Shown piece by piece: positions 1 to 8,432 of a stretch of 64,000 nucleotides of DNA (its first letter is position 1; every line of letters begins with the position of its first letter). Origin of the DNA: an uncultured Pseudomonadota bacterium (GTDB taxonomy: Bacteria; Pseudomonadota; Gammaproteobacteria; Ga0077536); the NCBI GenBank assembly GCA_903825645.1, contig CAIKBL010000017.1, positions 91,782-155,781 of the forward strand. The letters run 5' to 3'. A program made the translations under genes and the position numbers. Below the pieces are notes generated by a model. That model made no database searches. It was given only the letters and a program-made list of their open reading frames with translations, and was not told where the DNA came from.

Positions 1-298
1 GACCGAGCGACGGCTCTCGTAGGCAGATCAGGGTGCGCTTCCCAAGGAGGTTCATCGCATCGCCAAGACCAACCGTGGTCGTAGTCTTGCCCTCACCGGC
101 CGGCGTCGGGCTAATGGCCGTGACTAGGATCAGACGACCATCCGACAGATCCTCTAGGCTGCGGATAAAATCGAGTGACACCTTCGCCTTATAATGCCCG
201 TAGGGCACCAAATGTTCGGCCGGAATACCGTACTGCTGACCCGCGAGCGCGACGATCGGGGTTTTATGCGCCGCCTGGGCGATTTCAATATCAGACAT
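1..298 (-). CDS. fhs: Formate--tetrahydrofolate ligase, N-terminal part
   Basis: The reverse strand reads from an ATG at 298 off the left edge, so only about the first 99 residues are present. They include the nucleotide-binding loop [14 protein letters not shown], and the N-terminal stretch matches the family ([11 protein letters not shown], then [13 protein letters not shown]). The enzyme ATP-dependently joins formate to tetrahydrofolate, giving 10-formyl-THF in the cytoplasm. It is divergent from folD, the next enzyme of the same C1 pathway, across 189 bases that probably hold both promoters. No frame damage is visible in the part present. Confidence 0.95.
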   Translation of the reverse strand, partial: MSDIEIAQAAHKTPIVALAGQQYGIPAEHLVPYGHYKAKVSLDFIRSLEDLSDGRLILVTAISPTPAGEGKTTTTVGLGDAMNLLGKRTLICLREPSLG

Positions 299-487
299 GT
301 CAATCAATTCTCTTGATAAAATTGGCAAAATACCGGGCCTGCCGCGCCGCCCGACCCCACTTTAAGGGACCGACGTCAATCCATGGGGAAAAGCATCCCG
401 GACAACCGGAGTAGACGCGGCATCATACCCGTCCCGTCCGTCGAAGAATCCGAATTATCCTGCTGCAAAACTAACTGGGGCTAGGCG

Positions 488-1339
488 ATGAATGTTGACA
501 AGATACTAGATGGCAGAAAAATCGCACAGTCCATACTGGACGAATCGGCACGTAAAGTGACGATTCTGCGACAAGAAAAAGGGCTTGCGCCCTGTCTCGC
601 TACCGTATTGGTCGGATGCGATCCTGCTTCTGAGACCTACGTCCGAATGAAGCGCAAGCGGTGCGAGGAGGTGGGCATGATTTCACGTCCAGTGGAAATG
701 GACGTAACGACCTCAACCGCCGCATTAGTCAGACAGATTGAGTTGCTGGCACGTGATCCGGCCGTCAACGGCATCCTGCTCCAACACCCGGTCCCGGCAC
801 AGATAGATGAGCGGGCTGCGTTTGAGGCCATTCCGCCGGAAAAAGATGTCGACGGCGTGACCGCCACGGGCCTTGGTCGCATGTGGCTTGGCCTGCCTGT
901 CTTCGGCTCATGTACACCAGCCGGTGTAATGCATTTGTTGCGGGCATACGAGGTCGATCCGACCGGTCTAAACGCCGTGGTGATCGGACGTAGTCCCATT
1001 TTAGGTAAGCCGATGGCTGCCATGCTGCTCCACAGCAACGCAACGGTCACCATTGTGCACTCTCGAACCAACGGAATCGCTGATCTGATTCGCCAAGCTG
1101 ATCTCGTGGTTGCCGGCGTCGGACGTGCAAATTTCGTTCAAGGCGACTGGATTAAACCAGGCGCCGTGGTCGTTGACGCGGGGTACAACGCCGGAAACGT
1201 CGGCGATGTTGATTATGCTGGTGCGTTCCCTCGCGTCCGGCTGATTACACCGGTGCCCGGCGGCGTCGGCCCCATGACGATCGCGACGTTAATTGCGCAA
1301 ACGGCCGACGCAGCCTTGCGTCAACATGGCCTCGCTTGA
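488..1339 (+). CDS. folD: Bifunctional methylene-THF dehydrogenase / methenyl-THF cyclohydrolase
   Basis: This 283-residue protein has the usual FolD length. It interconverts 5,10-methylene-, methenyl- and 10-formyl-THF with NADP. Visible family signatures are the catalytic YVRMK (Tyr51, Lys55), LLQHPVPAQID, CTPAGVM, the Rossmann segment VIGRSPILGKPMAAMLL and the C-terminal PVPGGVGPMTIATL. The ATG lies about 190 bases from the divergent fhs start, so the two make a compact formate/C1 folate module. Glycerate kinase follows 56 bases downstream in the same direction and may be co-transcribed. The call is secure. Confidence 0.97.
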   Translation: MNVDKILDGRKIAQSILDESARKVTILRQEKGLAPCLATVLVGCDPASETYVRMKRKRCEEVGMISRPVEMDVTTSTAALVRQIELLARDPAVNGILLQHPVPAQIDERAAFEAIPPEKDVDGVTATGLGRMWLGLPVFGSCTPAGVMHLLRAYEVDPTGLNAVVIGRSPILGKPMAAMLLHSNATVTIVHSRTNGIADLIRQADLVVAGVGRANFVQGDWIKPGAVVVDAGYNAGNVGDVDYAGAFPRVRLITPVPGGVGPMTIATLIAQTADAALRQHGLA

Positions 1340-1395
1340 GTGGCCACCCGCGAGCGCGATCTGACGCAGGACGGTCAGGGCGACCCGCCTGCTCC

Positions 1396-2541
1396 ATGAA
1401 GATTCTCATTGCCCCCGATAGCTTTAAGGAAAGCTTAGGCGCGGCAGAGGTCGCGACCGCCCTCGCCCGCGGCATCGCGACCGTGCTGTCCGACGCGGAG
1501 TTTGACCTATTACCTATGGCAGACGGGGGAGAAGGTACCGTGGAGGCGATAGTTCGCGCCCGCGGCGGTCAGTACCATTGGGTCAGTGTGACCGGGCCGA
1601 TGGGTGAGCGGATTAACGCGCGCTACGGGATCCTCGACGACGGCCGCACGGCAGTGGTTGAAATGGCGTCGGCTTCCGGTCTTGGGCTCGTGCCGCCCGC
1701 AACCCGCGATCCCACGAAAACGACAAGCTACGGCACCGGGGAAATTGTCCGGCACATAATCGAGCAACGTGTTGAAACGATCATCCTGGGCATCGGGGGA
1801 TCCGCCACGGTCGACGGCGGGGCTGGCCTTTGCCAGGCTCTCGGGGTGCAATTCACGGATCGGACGGGTCACACCCTATGCCATCCGATTTCGGGCGGAC
1901 AACTCACCACCATTACGACTTTAGATCGTTCAGCCGTCCCCCAACAATTGGGCCGCACCCGCCTTCGCATCGCCTGCGATGTTGACAATCCACTGTTAGG
2001 GGCCCGCGGCGCCGCGGCGGTATTCGGGCCACAAAAAGGCGCTAGCGCAAGCGAAATCGCGACGCTTGAAACAGGCCTCAGTTCGTTTTACGACCTGGCA
2101 GAGCGCGCGTTGGGGATCCGCGTCCGTGATCGCCCCGGCGCGGGCGCTGGCGGCGGCGCCGGGGCCGCACTTTGCGCGTTTTTTGGTGCGGAGCTGGAGT
2201 CAGGTGTCGCGATTATGGCGGATGCGCTGCGACTCGCTGATCGGATCCGACAGGCTGACGTGGTGATTACGGGTGAGGGGAATCTAGACGCACAAACCCT
2301 TTTCGGAAAAGCGCCGCACGGGATCGCGAGCCTGGCGCGCCAGTATAGTGTTCCGGTGATTGCGGTAGGCGGAAGCATCACCGCCGCGGCAGAACCCGCG
2401 TTGTCGCGTCTGTTCGACGCCATGGAAGCCTGCGTGACCGCGCCAGGGCCGCTTGCGACGGCGCTCTGCGAAAGTCAACATAATCTGGAACGTGCCGGGG
2501 CCCGCATTGGGCACTGGCTGGCCCTTTGTAAACGTCTTTGA
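1396..2541 (+). CDS. garK: Glycerate kinase (GarK/GlxK family)
   Basis: The ATG at 1396 gives a 381-residue protein that starts MKILIAPDSFKES, the canonical start of class II glycerate kinases. An upstream in-frame start at 1336 would add a tail not seen in the family. These enzymes phosphorylate D-glycerate, usually at C2, linking glyoxylate, tartronate or serine-cycle carbon to lower glycolysis. Supporting motifs are MADGGEGTVEA, GIGGSATVDGGAG, a Gly/Ala-rich loop near residue 250 and TGEGNLDAQT. It sits directly behind folD, suggesting C1 and glycerate flux are expressed together. The symbol garK is by family; glxK would fit equally well. Confidence 0.93.
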   Translation: MKILIAPDSFKESLGAAEVATALARGIATVLSDAEFDLLPMADGGEGTVEAIVRARGGQYHWVSVTGPMGERINARYGILDDGRTAVVEMASASGLGLVPPATRDPTKTTSYGTGEIVRHIIEQRVETIILGIGGSATVDGGAGLCQALGVQFTDRTGHTLCHPISGGQLTTITTLDRSAVPQQLGRTRLRIACDVDNPLLGARGAAAVFGPQKGASASEIATLETGLSSFYDLAERALGIRVRDRPGAGAGGGAGAALCAFFGAELESGVAIMADALRLADRIRQADVVITGEGNLDAQTLFGKAPHGIASLARQYSVPVIAVGGSITAAAEPALSRLFDAMEACVTAPGPLATALCESQHNLERAGARIGHWLALCKRL

Positions 2542-2620
2542 GGCCGAGCCTGTCTTGATGAGGCTGACATCGTAGGCCAGCGCGCTATCATAATGAAGTC
2601 CACATTCCGAGCGTCTGCGT

Positions 2621-3640
2621 ATGATTGAAGGTATTGAAGAATCCCGCGTCACCAGCTGGCTGGCGGCCCACGTCCCTGCGTTAACCCCCCCGGTTACGTA
2701 TACCCTAATTGCGGGTGGTCACTCGAACCTCACGTTTGCGTGTGACGATGCGGCAGGCCGACGCTATGTCTTACGTCGCCCGCCGCTCGGCCACGTGCTC
2801 GAAAGCGCGCACGACATGAGTCGTGAACATCACGTCGTCTCGGCACTAGCTAACTGTGGGGTTCCCGTCGCGCCAACGTACGGTCTATGTCCCGATACCG
2901 CGATAAATGGCGCGCCATTTTTTGTCATGAAATTCGTTGCGGGTCTCGTCCCACATGACGCGACTGCTGCGCAGGCACTGACGCTCCCCGAACGGGAACG
3001 TCTGGGCCTTCACGTCGCAGAAGTCCTGGCAACTTTGCACTGTCTTGTGCCTGAGCAGGTGGGGCTCGGCAATTTAGGAAGAAAGGAAAATTATATCGCA
3101 CGGCAACTCAAGCGCTGGGCAAGCCAGTGGGAGCAGACCAAAACCCATCCGGTTCCCGCCATGGAGGAAGCCTTTCAACTCCTTAGTGCTCGTATGCCCA
3201 TCCAAGTCGGGGCGAGTATCGTGCATGGCGACTATCGACTCGGAAACATGATCGTCGCAGACGGAAAAATTCGCGCCCTCCTCGACTGGGAGCTCTGTAC
3301 CTTGGGTGATCCGCTCGCCGACCTCGGCTATCTCCTCAATACCTGGCTCGGGCCCGAAGAACGCATGGGAGACGTTGAAGACGCGCTACCGACCACCATC
3401 GGCGGCTTTCCATCCCGCGCGAAATTGATGACACACTACGCCGCCATTACCGGTTTCGATTTAACGCATATTGACTATTATCGCGCGTTCTCGCACTGGC
3501 GAATCGGGGCGATCCGTCAGGGCGTCTACAAGCGCTATCTGATGGGCGCGATGGGCAGTGACCGTGCCTTTGATCTTGAGGGGTACAAGCGCAATATCGC
3601 CCGAAAGGGCGAAATCGCCGTACAGCTACTCAGCCAATAG
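2621..3640 (+). CDS. APH-fold phosphotransferase, acyl-CoA (ACAD10/11-like) type
   Basis: This 339-residue protein is of the aminoglycoside-phosphotransferase fold. The catalytic loop is VHGDYRLGN (His202, Asp204, Asn209), and the metal-binding Asp222 lies in LLDWELCTLGDPLADLGY. That extended version is typical of the subgroup related to the kinase domain of ACAD10/11, which phosphorylates hydroxyacyl-CoAs, rather than of antibiotic kinases. The assignment to acyl-CoA chemistry is by family resemblance and by neighbours: a halohydrin dehalogenase-like gene and a thiolase follow on the same strand with short gaps. Antibiotic resistance is unlikely. Confidence 0.85.
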   Translation: MIEGIEESRVTSWLAAHVPALTPPVTYTLIAGGHSNLTFACDDAAGRRYVLRRPPLGHVLESAHDMSREHHVVSALANCGVPVAPTYGLCPDTAINGAPFFVMKFVAGLVPHDATAAQALTLPERERLGLHVAEVLATLHCLVPEQVGLGNLGRKENYIARQLKRWASQWEQTKTHPVPAMEEAFQLLSARMPIQVGASIVHGDYRLGNMIVADGKIRALLDWELCTLGDPLADLGYLLNTWLGPEERMGDVEDALPTTIGGFPSRAKLMTHYAAITGFDLTHIDYYRAFSHWRIGAIRQGVYKRYLMGAMGSDRAFDLEGYKRNIARKGEIAVQLLSQ

Positions 3641-3691
3641 CGACACGTTAACCGACCTCTCACGGAAGAGACCTACCACAAGGACTGCGCC

Positions 3692-4375
3692 ATGAACGAA
3701 ACCTCTATTCAGGGAAAGCGGGTGCTCATCACCCAGCGACATGATTTTATGGGGCCTGCCTTGTGCGAAGTCTTCGCCGAACGGGGCGCCGAAGTCATTG
3801 CAGATCCGCAACCGCTCACAGATCCCGATTTGCCGGCAGCACTGATCTCGGCCAGTGGACCTATCGACATCCTGATTGTGAATCTTGCCGTGCCAGCGCC
3901 AAGCTCGCTCCTGGAAGACGTCGAGGAGGCCGAATGGCGTGATGTGTTCAGCCATCTGGTTGATCCCCTGCCCCGTCTGGTACGGGCAGTGCTGCCCCAG
4001 ATGTTCGCGCGAGGGACAGGGAAGATCCTCGTCATGGGCAGCGCCTCGGCGTTGCGGGGAATGCGACGGACCTCGACCTACGCGGCCGCACGCGGGGCCC
4101 AGCTGGCGTACGTTCAGGCGGCAGGCGTAGAACTTGCCCCCCGCAATATCCAGATCAACGCGATAGCGCAACATTACGTCGATAACCCAACCTATTTTCC
4201 GCCGGCCGTGCAGGAATCCCCGCGATTCAAGGAGCGCCTCTCCCGGGAAGTTCCCTTGGGCCGGTTAGTTGCCCCTCGGGAAGATGCCTCGTTTGCGGCC
4301 TATCTATGCAGCCCCGCGTCAAATTGCTTCGTCGGCCAGGTTTTCCCCGTCTGCGGCGGGTGGGTGACACGTTGA
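3692..4375 (+). CDS. Halohydrin dehalogenase (haloalcohol dehalogenase), SDR-derived
   Basis: At 227 residues this is shorter than a normal SDR. It lacks the glycine-rich NAD motif; in its place is T14-x4-F19-x-G21 (TQRHDFMG). The active site is S117-x12-Y130-x3-R134, with Arg where dehydrogenases have Lys. These two patterns together are the published signature of halohydrin dehalogenases (HheA-G), which close vicinal haloalcohols to epoxides without cofactor and open epoxides with anions. The C-terminal GQVFPVCGGW resembles HheC GQVFWLAGGF, recalled from memory. It lies 51 bases after the APH-fold gene and just before a thiolase. Natural substrates of the family are mostly unknown, so the physiological role is open. 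Confidence 0.88.
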   Translation: MNETSIQGKRVLITQRHDFMGPALCEVFAERGAEVIADPQPLTDPDLPAALISASGPIDILIVNLAVPAPSSLLEDVEEAEWRDVFSHLVDPLPRLVRAVLPQMFARGTGKILVMGSASALRGMRRTSTYAAARGAQLAYVQAAGVELAPRNIQINAIAQHYVDNPTYFPPAVQESPRFKERLSREVPLGRLVAPREDASFAAYLCSPASNCFVGQVFPVCGGWVTR

Positions 4376-4436
4376 AACGTTGCCCCGGGATGTGGGGCTC
4401 GAGGCCCGCGAGGCTCCCTCTTCATGGTGCGTGCGC

Positions 4437-5639
4437 ATGAATCCGATATTTATTCCCTACGGCGCCTACTGGTGCACTCCGTTCGCACGGTGGCAGGGCA
4501 GCTTGTCTCATCTGCACAGCCTTCGATTTGCGGCGCATGTGGCCCGAGCAGCACTCGAGACCCGCGATATCCCCGTCACGGTATTCGACCAGGGTCTCCT
4601 CGGCATGACTGTGCCGCAGCGGCAGTGTTTCTATGGATTCCCTTGGCTGGCGGGAGAGTTAGGCGCGCCGCACCTTGCTGGGCCTACGATCATGCAAGCC
4701 TGCGCTACCAGCGCGAGAGTGATTACGCACGCGGCACATGACATTTCGCTGGGTAATGCCGATTGTGTACTGGCCATAACGGCCGACCGTGTCTCCAACG
4801 GCCCGCATGTTTATTACCCTAATCCGCGTGGTCCCGGTGGCACCGGAGAAACCGAAGATTGGGTCCTCAGCAATTTTGAATCCGATCCCTTTGCGCGCTG
4901 TACCATGGTCGCAACCGCAGAGCGCTGCGCAAGTCGATGGGGGATCTCGACAGCAGAGCAACACGCGCTGGTCCTAAGACGCCTAGAGCAGTACCAGCAA
5001 GCGCTTATCCCGGGCCCAGCGGGGACTTTTCAGACGCGCTACATGACGCTTCCGTTCCCGGTGCCGGATGCAAAATTCAGTCGAACCTTAACGACCCTGA
5101 CAGGTGACGAGGGGATCCACGCCTCCACCGCAGAGGGACTTGCCCGCCTACGACCCGTTAACACCGGCGGGACAGTGACCTTCGGCGGTCAAACTCACCC
5201 CGCGGACGGCAACGCGGGCATGGTGATAACAACGAAAGCACGGGCGCGCGAACTCGCGCGCGACCCGGCAATCAGCATCGAGATCCGCGCCAGCGCTCAG
5301 GCCCGTACCGAAATCGCGATGATGCCGGCTGCGCCCGTCGAAGCCGCCCGCCGGGCGCTCGCCGGTGCAGGGATCACCGTTAACGATTTGGCCGCCATCA
5401 AGTCGCACAACCCGTTCGCCGTAAATGATATTCTTTTTGCGCGCGAGATGGGTGTGGAACTGGAACATATGAACAACTACGGTTGCTCTCTCATCTGGGG
5501 TCACCCACAGGCGCCTACCGGGATGCGGGCGATCATAGAACTGATCGAAGAACTCGCCCTACTGGGAGGCGGCTGGGGTCTGTTTCATGGCTGTGCGGCC
5601 GGCGATACCGCCATGGCCATGGTCTTTAAAGTGAACTGA
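4437..5639 (+). CDS. Thiolase-family protein (acetyl-CoA acetyltransferase-like)
   Basis: The ATG at 4437 gives 400 residues, the usual thiolase size; a TTG at 4380 would add an unconserved leader. Thiolase landmarks are Cys89 (MQACATSAR), the GHP histidine at 356 (WGHPQAPTG) and Cys386 (FHGCAAGDTAMA). Degradative thiolases cleave 3-ketoacyl-CoA with CoA; biosynthetic ones condense acyl-CoAs. Direction cannot be decided here. It follows the halohydrin dehalogenase-like gene on the same strand and ends at a strong hairpin shared with the convergent amidohydrolase. That makes it the last gene of the 2.6-5.6 kb unit. Confidence 0.88.
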   Translation: MNPIFIPYGAYWCTPFARWQGSLSHLHSLRFAAHVARAALETRDIPVTVFDQGLLGMTVPQRQCFYGFPWLAGELGAPHLAGPTIMQACATSARVITHAAHDISLGNADCVLAITADRVSNGPHVYYPNPRGPGGTGETEDWVLSNFESDPFARCTMVATAERCASRWGISTAEQHALVLRRLEQYQQALIPGPAGTFQTRYMTLPFPVPDAKFSRTLTTLTGDEGIHASTAEGLARLRPVNTGGTVTFGGQTHPADGNAGMVITTKARARELARDPAISIEIRASAQARTEIAMMPAAPVEAARRALAGAGITVNDLAAIKSHNPFAVNDILFAREMGVELEHMNNYGCSLIWGHPQAPTGMRAIIELIEELALLGGGWGLFHGCAAGDTAMAMVFKVN

Positions 5640-5650
5640 ATGAAGTTGAT

Positions 5651-5690
5651 ATTGAAGCCGCAGGACAGCGCGCCCTGCGGCTTCAATCTT
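5651..5690. terminator. Bidirectional hairpin terminator between convergent genes
   Basis: A perfect 14-bp inverted repeat (5651-5664 with 5674-5687, loop of 9) fills the 50-base gap between the thiolase stop and the amidohydrolase stop. Short T/A runs on either side are compatible with termination in both directions. Confidence 0.8.
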
Positions 5691-7435
5691 TAGGCCACAG
5701 CGGACCCAACAACGGACAAGGCTACCGCTGGCGAGGGCTCGTAAGCCGATGTCCGTAAGATACGGCCCGGCAACGCCCCCGTGCACTCGTCGTTCTCAAA
5801 GGTCGGGACCCCGTTGACGATGACGGCACGATAACCTTTGGCCTTCTGAATAAGCCGCTTACCACCGCCAATGATGGGCTCATAAACGGGCTCTTCAGGT
5901 GTGACCTCAAGCTTCTCTAGATCGTAGATGACGATGTCGGCCGGCATTCCTGGTTGCAACGTGCCAATCCCCTCAAGACCAATCGCTGCCGCGCACATAT
6001 GCGACAGACGCCAATGGGCCTCTTCTAGAGACATGACCCCTTCATCACGAACCCATTTACTCAACATGACCGTCGGGTACTTACCTAGACACAGAAACTG
6101 GGTGTGCGCACCGCCGTCCGACAATCCAGGAATGACGAGCGGATGTTTCATAATTTCCGCCACCGCCGCATCTTCTGAATTGTTCAAGTCTTCGATCAGG
6201 AAAAGCGTCTTTAAAGCCTCCCCTAGGGCAATTTCACAGAATGCATCAAGCGGTGCAATTCCTTTAGATCGGGCGATTTCGCCGACATACCGACCCTCAT
6301 ATTCAGTTTGGACTGAGTCGAAGACCTTCATCCTATCCCAGTTTCCCGCCCATAGCCGATTCGTATGGAAATCCAGATCGTGCTGCAATCGGGCGCGCAC
6401 TTCGGGATTCGTGAGGTTGGCGATCCGCTCCTCCATTGAACAGGCAAGCGCCTTGTTCCATTCGGGCATGTCATCGAAAAGGTTGTACTCGACCAGATTA
6501 AAAAGTGATTCAATGCGATGGGCATTACCGAGCGCAAAAATGCGATGACGTTTATTCATTTCCTCCAGACGCCCGAGCGCTTCCTTCCACTGCCCCGGCA
6601 AATGATGAACTTGAAGAATCGCATTGTAATAGACGGGACGACCGCTTAACTCTGCCCAACGTTCGAGCATGGCCGCTTCATCGGGACCAAGATGGAGGGA
6701 CTGCGGCGTCACCTCGATAGAGCCCACGTTGAATTCGCGTGCCACAGAAATAAGCGCCTCCGTTTCCTCCGCACTGGCAATAAGACTTGGCAATTTCGAA
6801 CCATCAAAATCACGGTCAATGAGATTCAGGTCGGTGGAAAGTCCGAGCGCACCGGCCCGATAGCCATCTCGCACAAGCTCTTTCATCTGCTCGAGCTCAT
6901 CGGGCGTCACTTTCTCTCGCCGCGAATCCTCTTCCCCCAAGACCCACGCGCGAATGGGGGACTGCGGAATATAGCTCGCTACATTCACGCCGAGCCCCGC
7001 GCGTTCGAGCGAATCAAGGTATTCTCGCTGGGTCACCCAGTCCCACCGCATCCCTTCCTTCATCGCGGCATAGGGGATCGCCTCCACACGCGTCATACGC
7101 TGCATGGCGCGTTCGCGGTCTTCCGGACGACAAGGTGAGAATCCGAAACCGCAAGCTGCGACAACGATGCTGGTAATACCGTGCCAGCACGATTGCGAGG
7201 CATACGGATCCCAGTTCAGTTGCGCATCATAGTGCGTATGTACATCGATAAATCCCGGCGCCACGATAAGTCCACGGGCATCTATCTCGCGACGTCCCTT
7301 GCCACGGACCTGACCGAGTTCCGCGACGCGTCCATCTTTGATCGCGAGATCTCCGGTGAAGGCGGGCATGCGGGTGCCGTCTACAATTCGGCCACCCCGG
7401 ATAACGATGTCGTATTCGATCGATGTCTCTGGCAT
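5690..7435 (-). CDS. Amidohydrolase, N-acyl-D-amino-acid deacylase family
   Basis: A 581-residue metallo-amidohydrolase, starting at the ATG at 7435 (MPETSIEYD). It opens with the family pattern IVIRGGRIVDGT and carries the metal-binding HTHYDAQ near residue 75. The ACGFGFSP segment corresponds to the D-aminoacylase NCGVGFAP loop. The family hydrolyses N-acyl-D-amino acids or related amides and is often seen in xenobiotic or cyclic amide degradation. At about 580 residues it belongs to the longer subgroup common in environmental Proteobacteria, whose substrates are mostly unassigned. It converges with the thiolase and shares its terminator. A decayed relative lies at 13936-14267. Confidence 0.88.
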   Translation of the reverse strand: MPETSIEYDIVIRGGRIVDGTRMPAFTGDLAIKDGRVAELGQVRGKGRREIDARGLIVAPGFIDVHTHYDAQLNWDPYASQSCWHGITSIVVAACGFGFSPCRPEDRERAMQRMTRVEAIPYAAMKEGMRWDWVTQREYLDSLERAGLGVNVASYIPQSPIRAWVLGEEDSRREKVTPDELEQMKELVRDGYRAGALGLSTDLNLIDRDFDGSKLPSLIASAEETEALISVAREFNVGSIEVTPQSLHLGPDEAAMLERWAELSGRPVYYNAILQVHHLPGQWKEALGRLEEMNKRHRIFALGNAHRIESLFNLVEYNLFDDMPEWNKALACSMEERIANLTNPEVRARLQHDLDFHTNRLWAGNWDRMKVFDSVQTEYEGRYVGEIARSKGIAPLDAFCEIALGEALKTLFLIEDLNNSEDAAVAEIMKHPLVIPGLSDGGAHTQFLCLGKYPTVMLSKWVRDEGVMSLEEAHWRLSHMCAAAIGLEGIGTLQPGMPADIVIYDLEKLEVTPEEPVYEPIIGGGKRLIQKAKGYRAVIVNGVPTFENDECTGALPGRILRTSAYEPSPAVALSVVGSAVA

Positions 7436-7661
7436 TGTATGCGCTCCCTGATGCGGCCGTGGAACAGAAACCACCATTCCCCCTATTTTCTAGCGGCGGA
7501 GGGGAGCAATGGGTTTGAGTGTCGCACCTAATTTGCGCGCAGTGCGCGCCACGGTCAAGCCAAAACGAACAGGCTCAGCGACCGGGTGTTCAACGGAACA
7601 GCTCGTCCTTTCAAATACTGCGCCGCAATATCCTAATGACGTGCCAAGGAGTAAACAGACG

Positions 7662-8432
7662 ATGGATTTGGGACTGGATAAAAAACGGGCAATTGTTACG
7701 GGCGGCACACGAGGGATCGGTCGGGCGATTGCAGAGCGACTTATCGCGGAAGGCTGTTCGGTCGGGATTTGCGCCCGTAATGAGGACGAAGTTGCGCGGG
7801 TCACCTCGGCGCTGCAAGCAAGCGCGGCACCCGGGGTACTCGTCACCGGCGCGGTCGTAGACGTCGCGGATACCCACGGCGTCACCGCTTGGGTTAATGA
7901 GGTCGCGGCCGCCTTTGGCGGGCTCGATATCGCGATCGCAAACGTCAGCGCGCTGAGTGGATCTCCGGATGAAGAAAGCTGGCGGCTAGCGATGGAAATC
8001 GACATGTTGGGCACCATCCGTGTCGTCGAAGCCGCGCTCCCGCATCTCGAACGCTCGGCCGCGGCCGCCATTGTCGCGATCTCGTCAACGGCGGCACTAG
8101 AGGCCTTTGGCGGACCTCGTCCTTACAATGCGGTGAAAGCGGCCGTTATCAACTACATGTCAAACTTGGCGACAGTCTCCGCGCCAAAGCATATCCGGGC
8201 GAATACCGTTTCCCCCGGTACGGTCTATTTCGATGAGGGGATCTGGGGCAAGCGTAAACGCGAACAACCTGCGGTTTATGCCAGCGCGTTGGCCAACAAT
8301 CCTATGGGTCGGATGGGAACCCCAGAAGAAGTGGCCAATGCCGTTGCCTTCATCGCGAGTCCGGCCGCGAGCTTTATCACCGGGGCAAATCTTGTCGTAG
8401 ATGGCGGTTTTACCCGACGGGTACAATTCTAA
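7662..8432 (+). CDS. Short-chain dehydrogenase/reductase
   Basis: A classical SDR of 256 residues. The ATG at 7662 has AAGGAG ten bases upstream and starts MDLGLDKKRAIVTGG. The NAD(P) motif TGGTRGIGRA is near residue 14, with catalytic SST and YNAVK and a C-terminal GANLVVDGG. This is an active-looking oxidoreductase, unlike the dehalogenase-type protein at 3692. The substrate cannot be read from sequence. It ends four bases inside the convergent AraC-type regulator gene, so the two stops overlap. No operon partner lies immediately upstream. Confidence 0.9.
   Translation: MDLGLDKKRAIVTGGTRGIGRAIAERLIAEGCSVGICARNEDEVARVTSALQASAAPGVLVTGAVVDVADTHGVTAWVNEVAAAFGGLDIAIANVSALSGSPDEESWRLAMEIDMLGTIRVVEAALPHLERSAAAAIVAISSTAALEAFGGPRPYNAVKAAVINYMSNLATVSAPKHIRANTVSPGTVYFDEGIWGKRKREQPAVYASALANNPMGRMGTPEEVANAVAFIASPAASFITGANLVVDGGFTRRVQF

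Noticed and set aside
299..487. Tetrahydrofolate riboswitch before folD
   Set aside because: The conserved loops of known THF riboswitches are not present in the 189-base gap.
2621..3640. Aminoglycoside resistance gene
   Set aside because: The fold is APH-like, but the extended motif and neighbours match the acyl-CoA kinase subgroup rather than antibiotic kinases.
3692..4375. Ordinary SDR dehydrogenase
   Set aside because: The Gly-rich cofactor motif is absent and the catalytic Lys is Arg; both halohydrin dehalogenase motifs fit with exact spacing.
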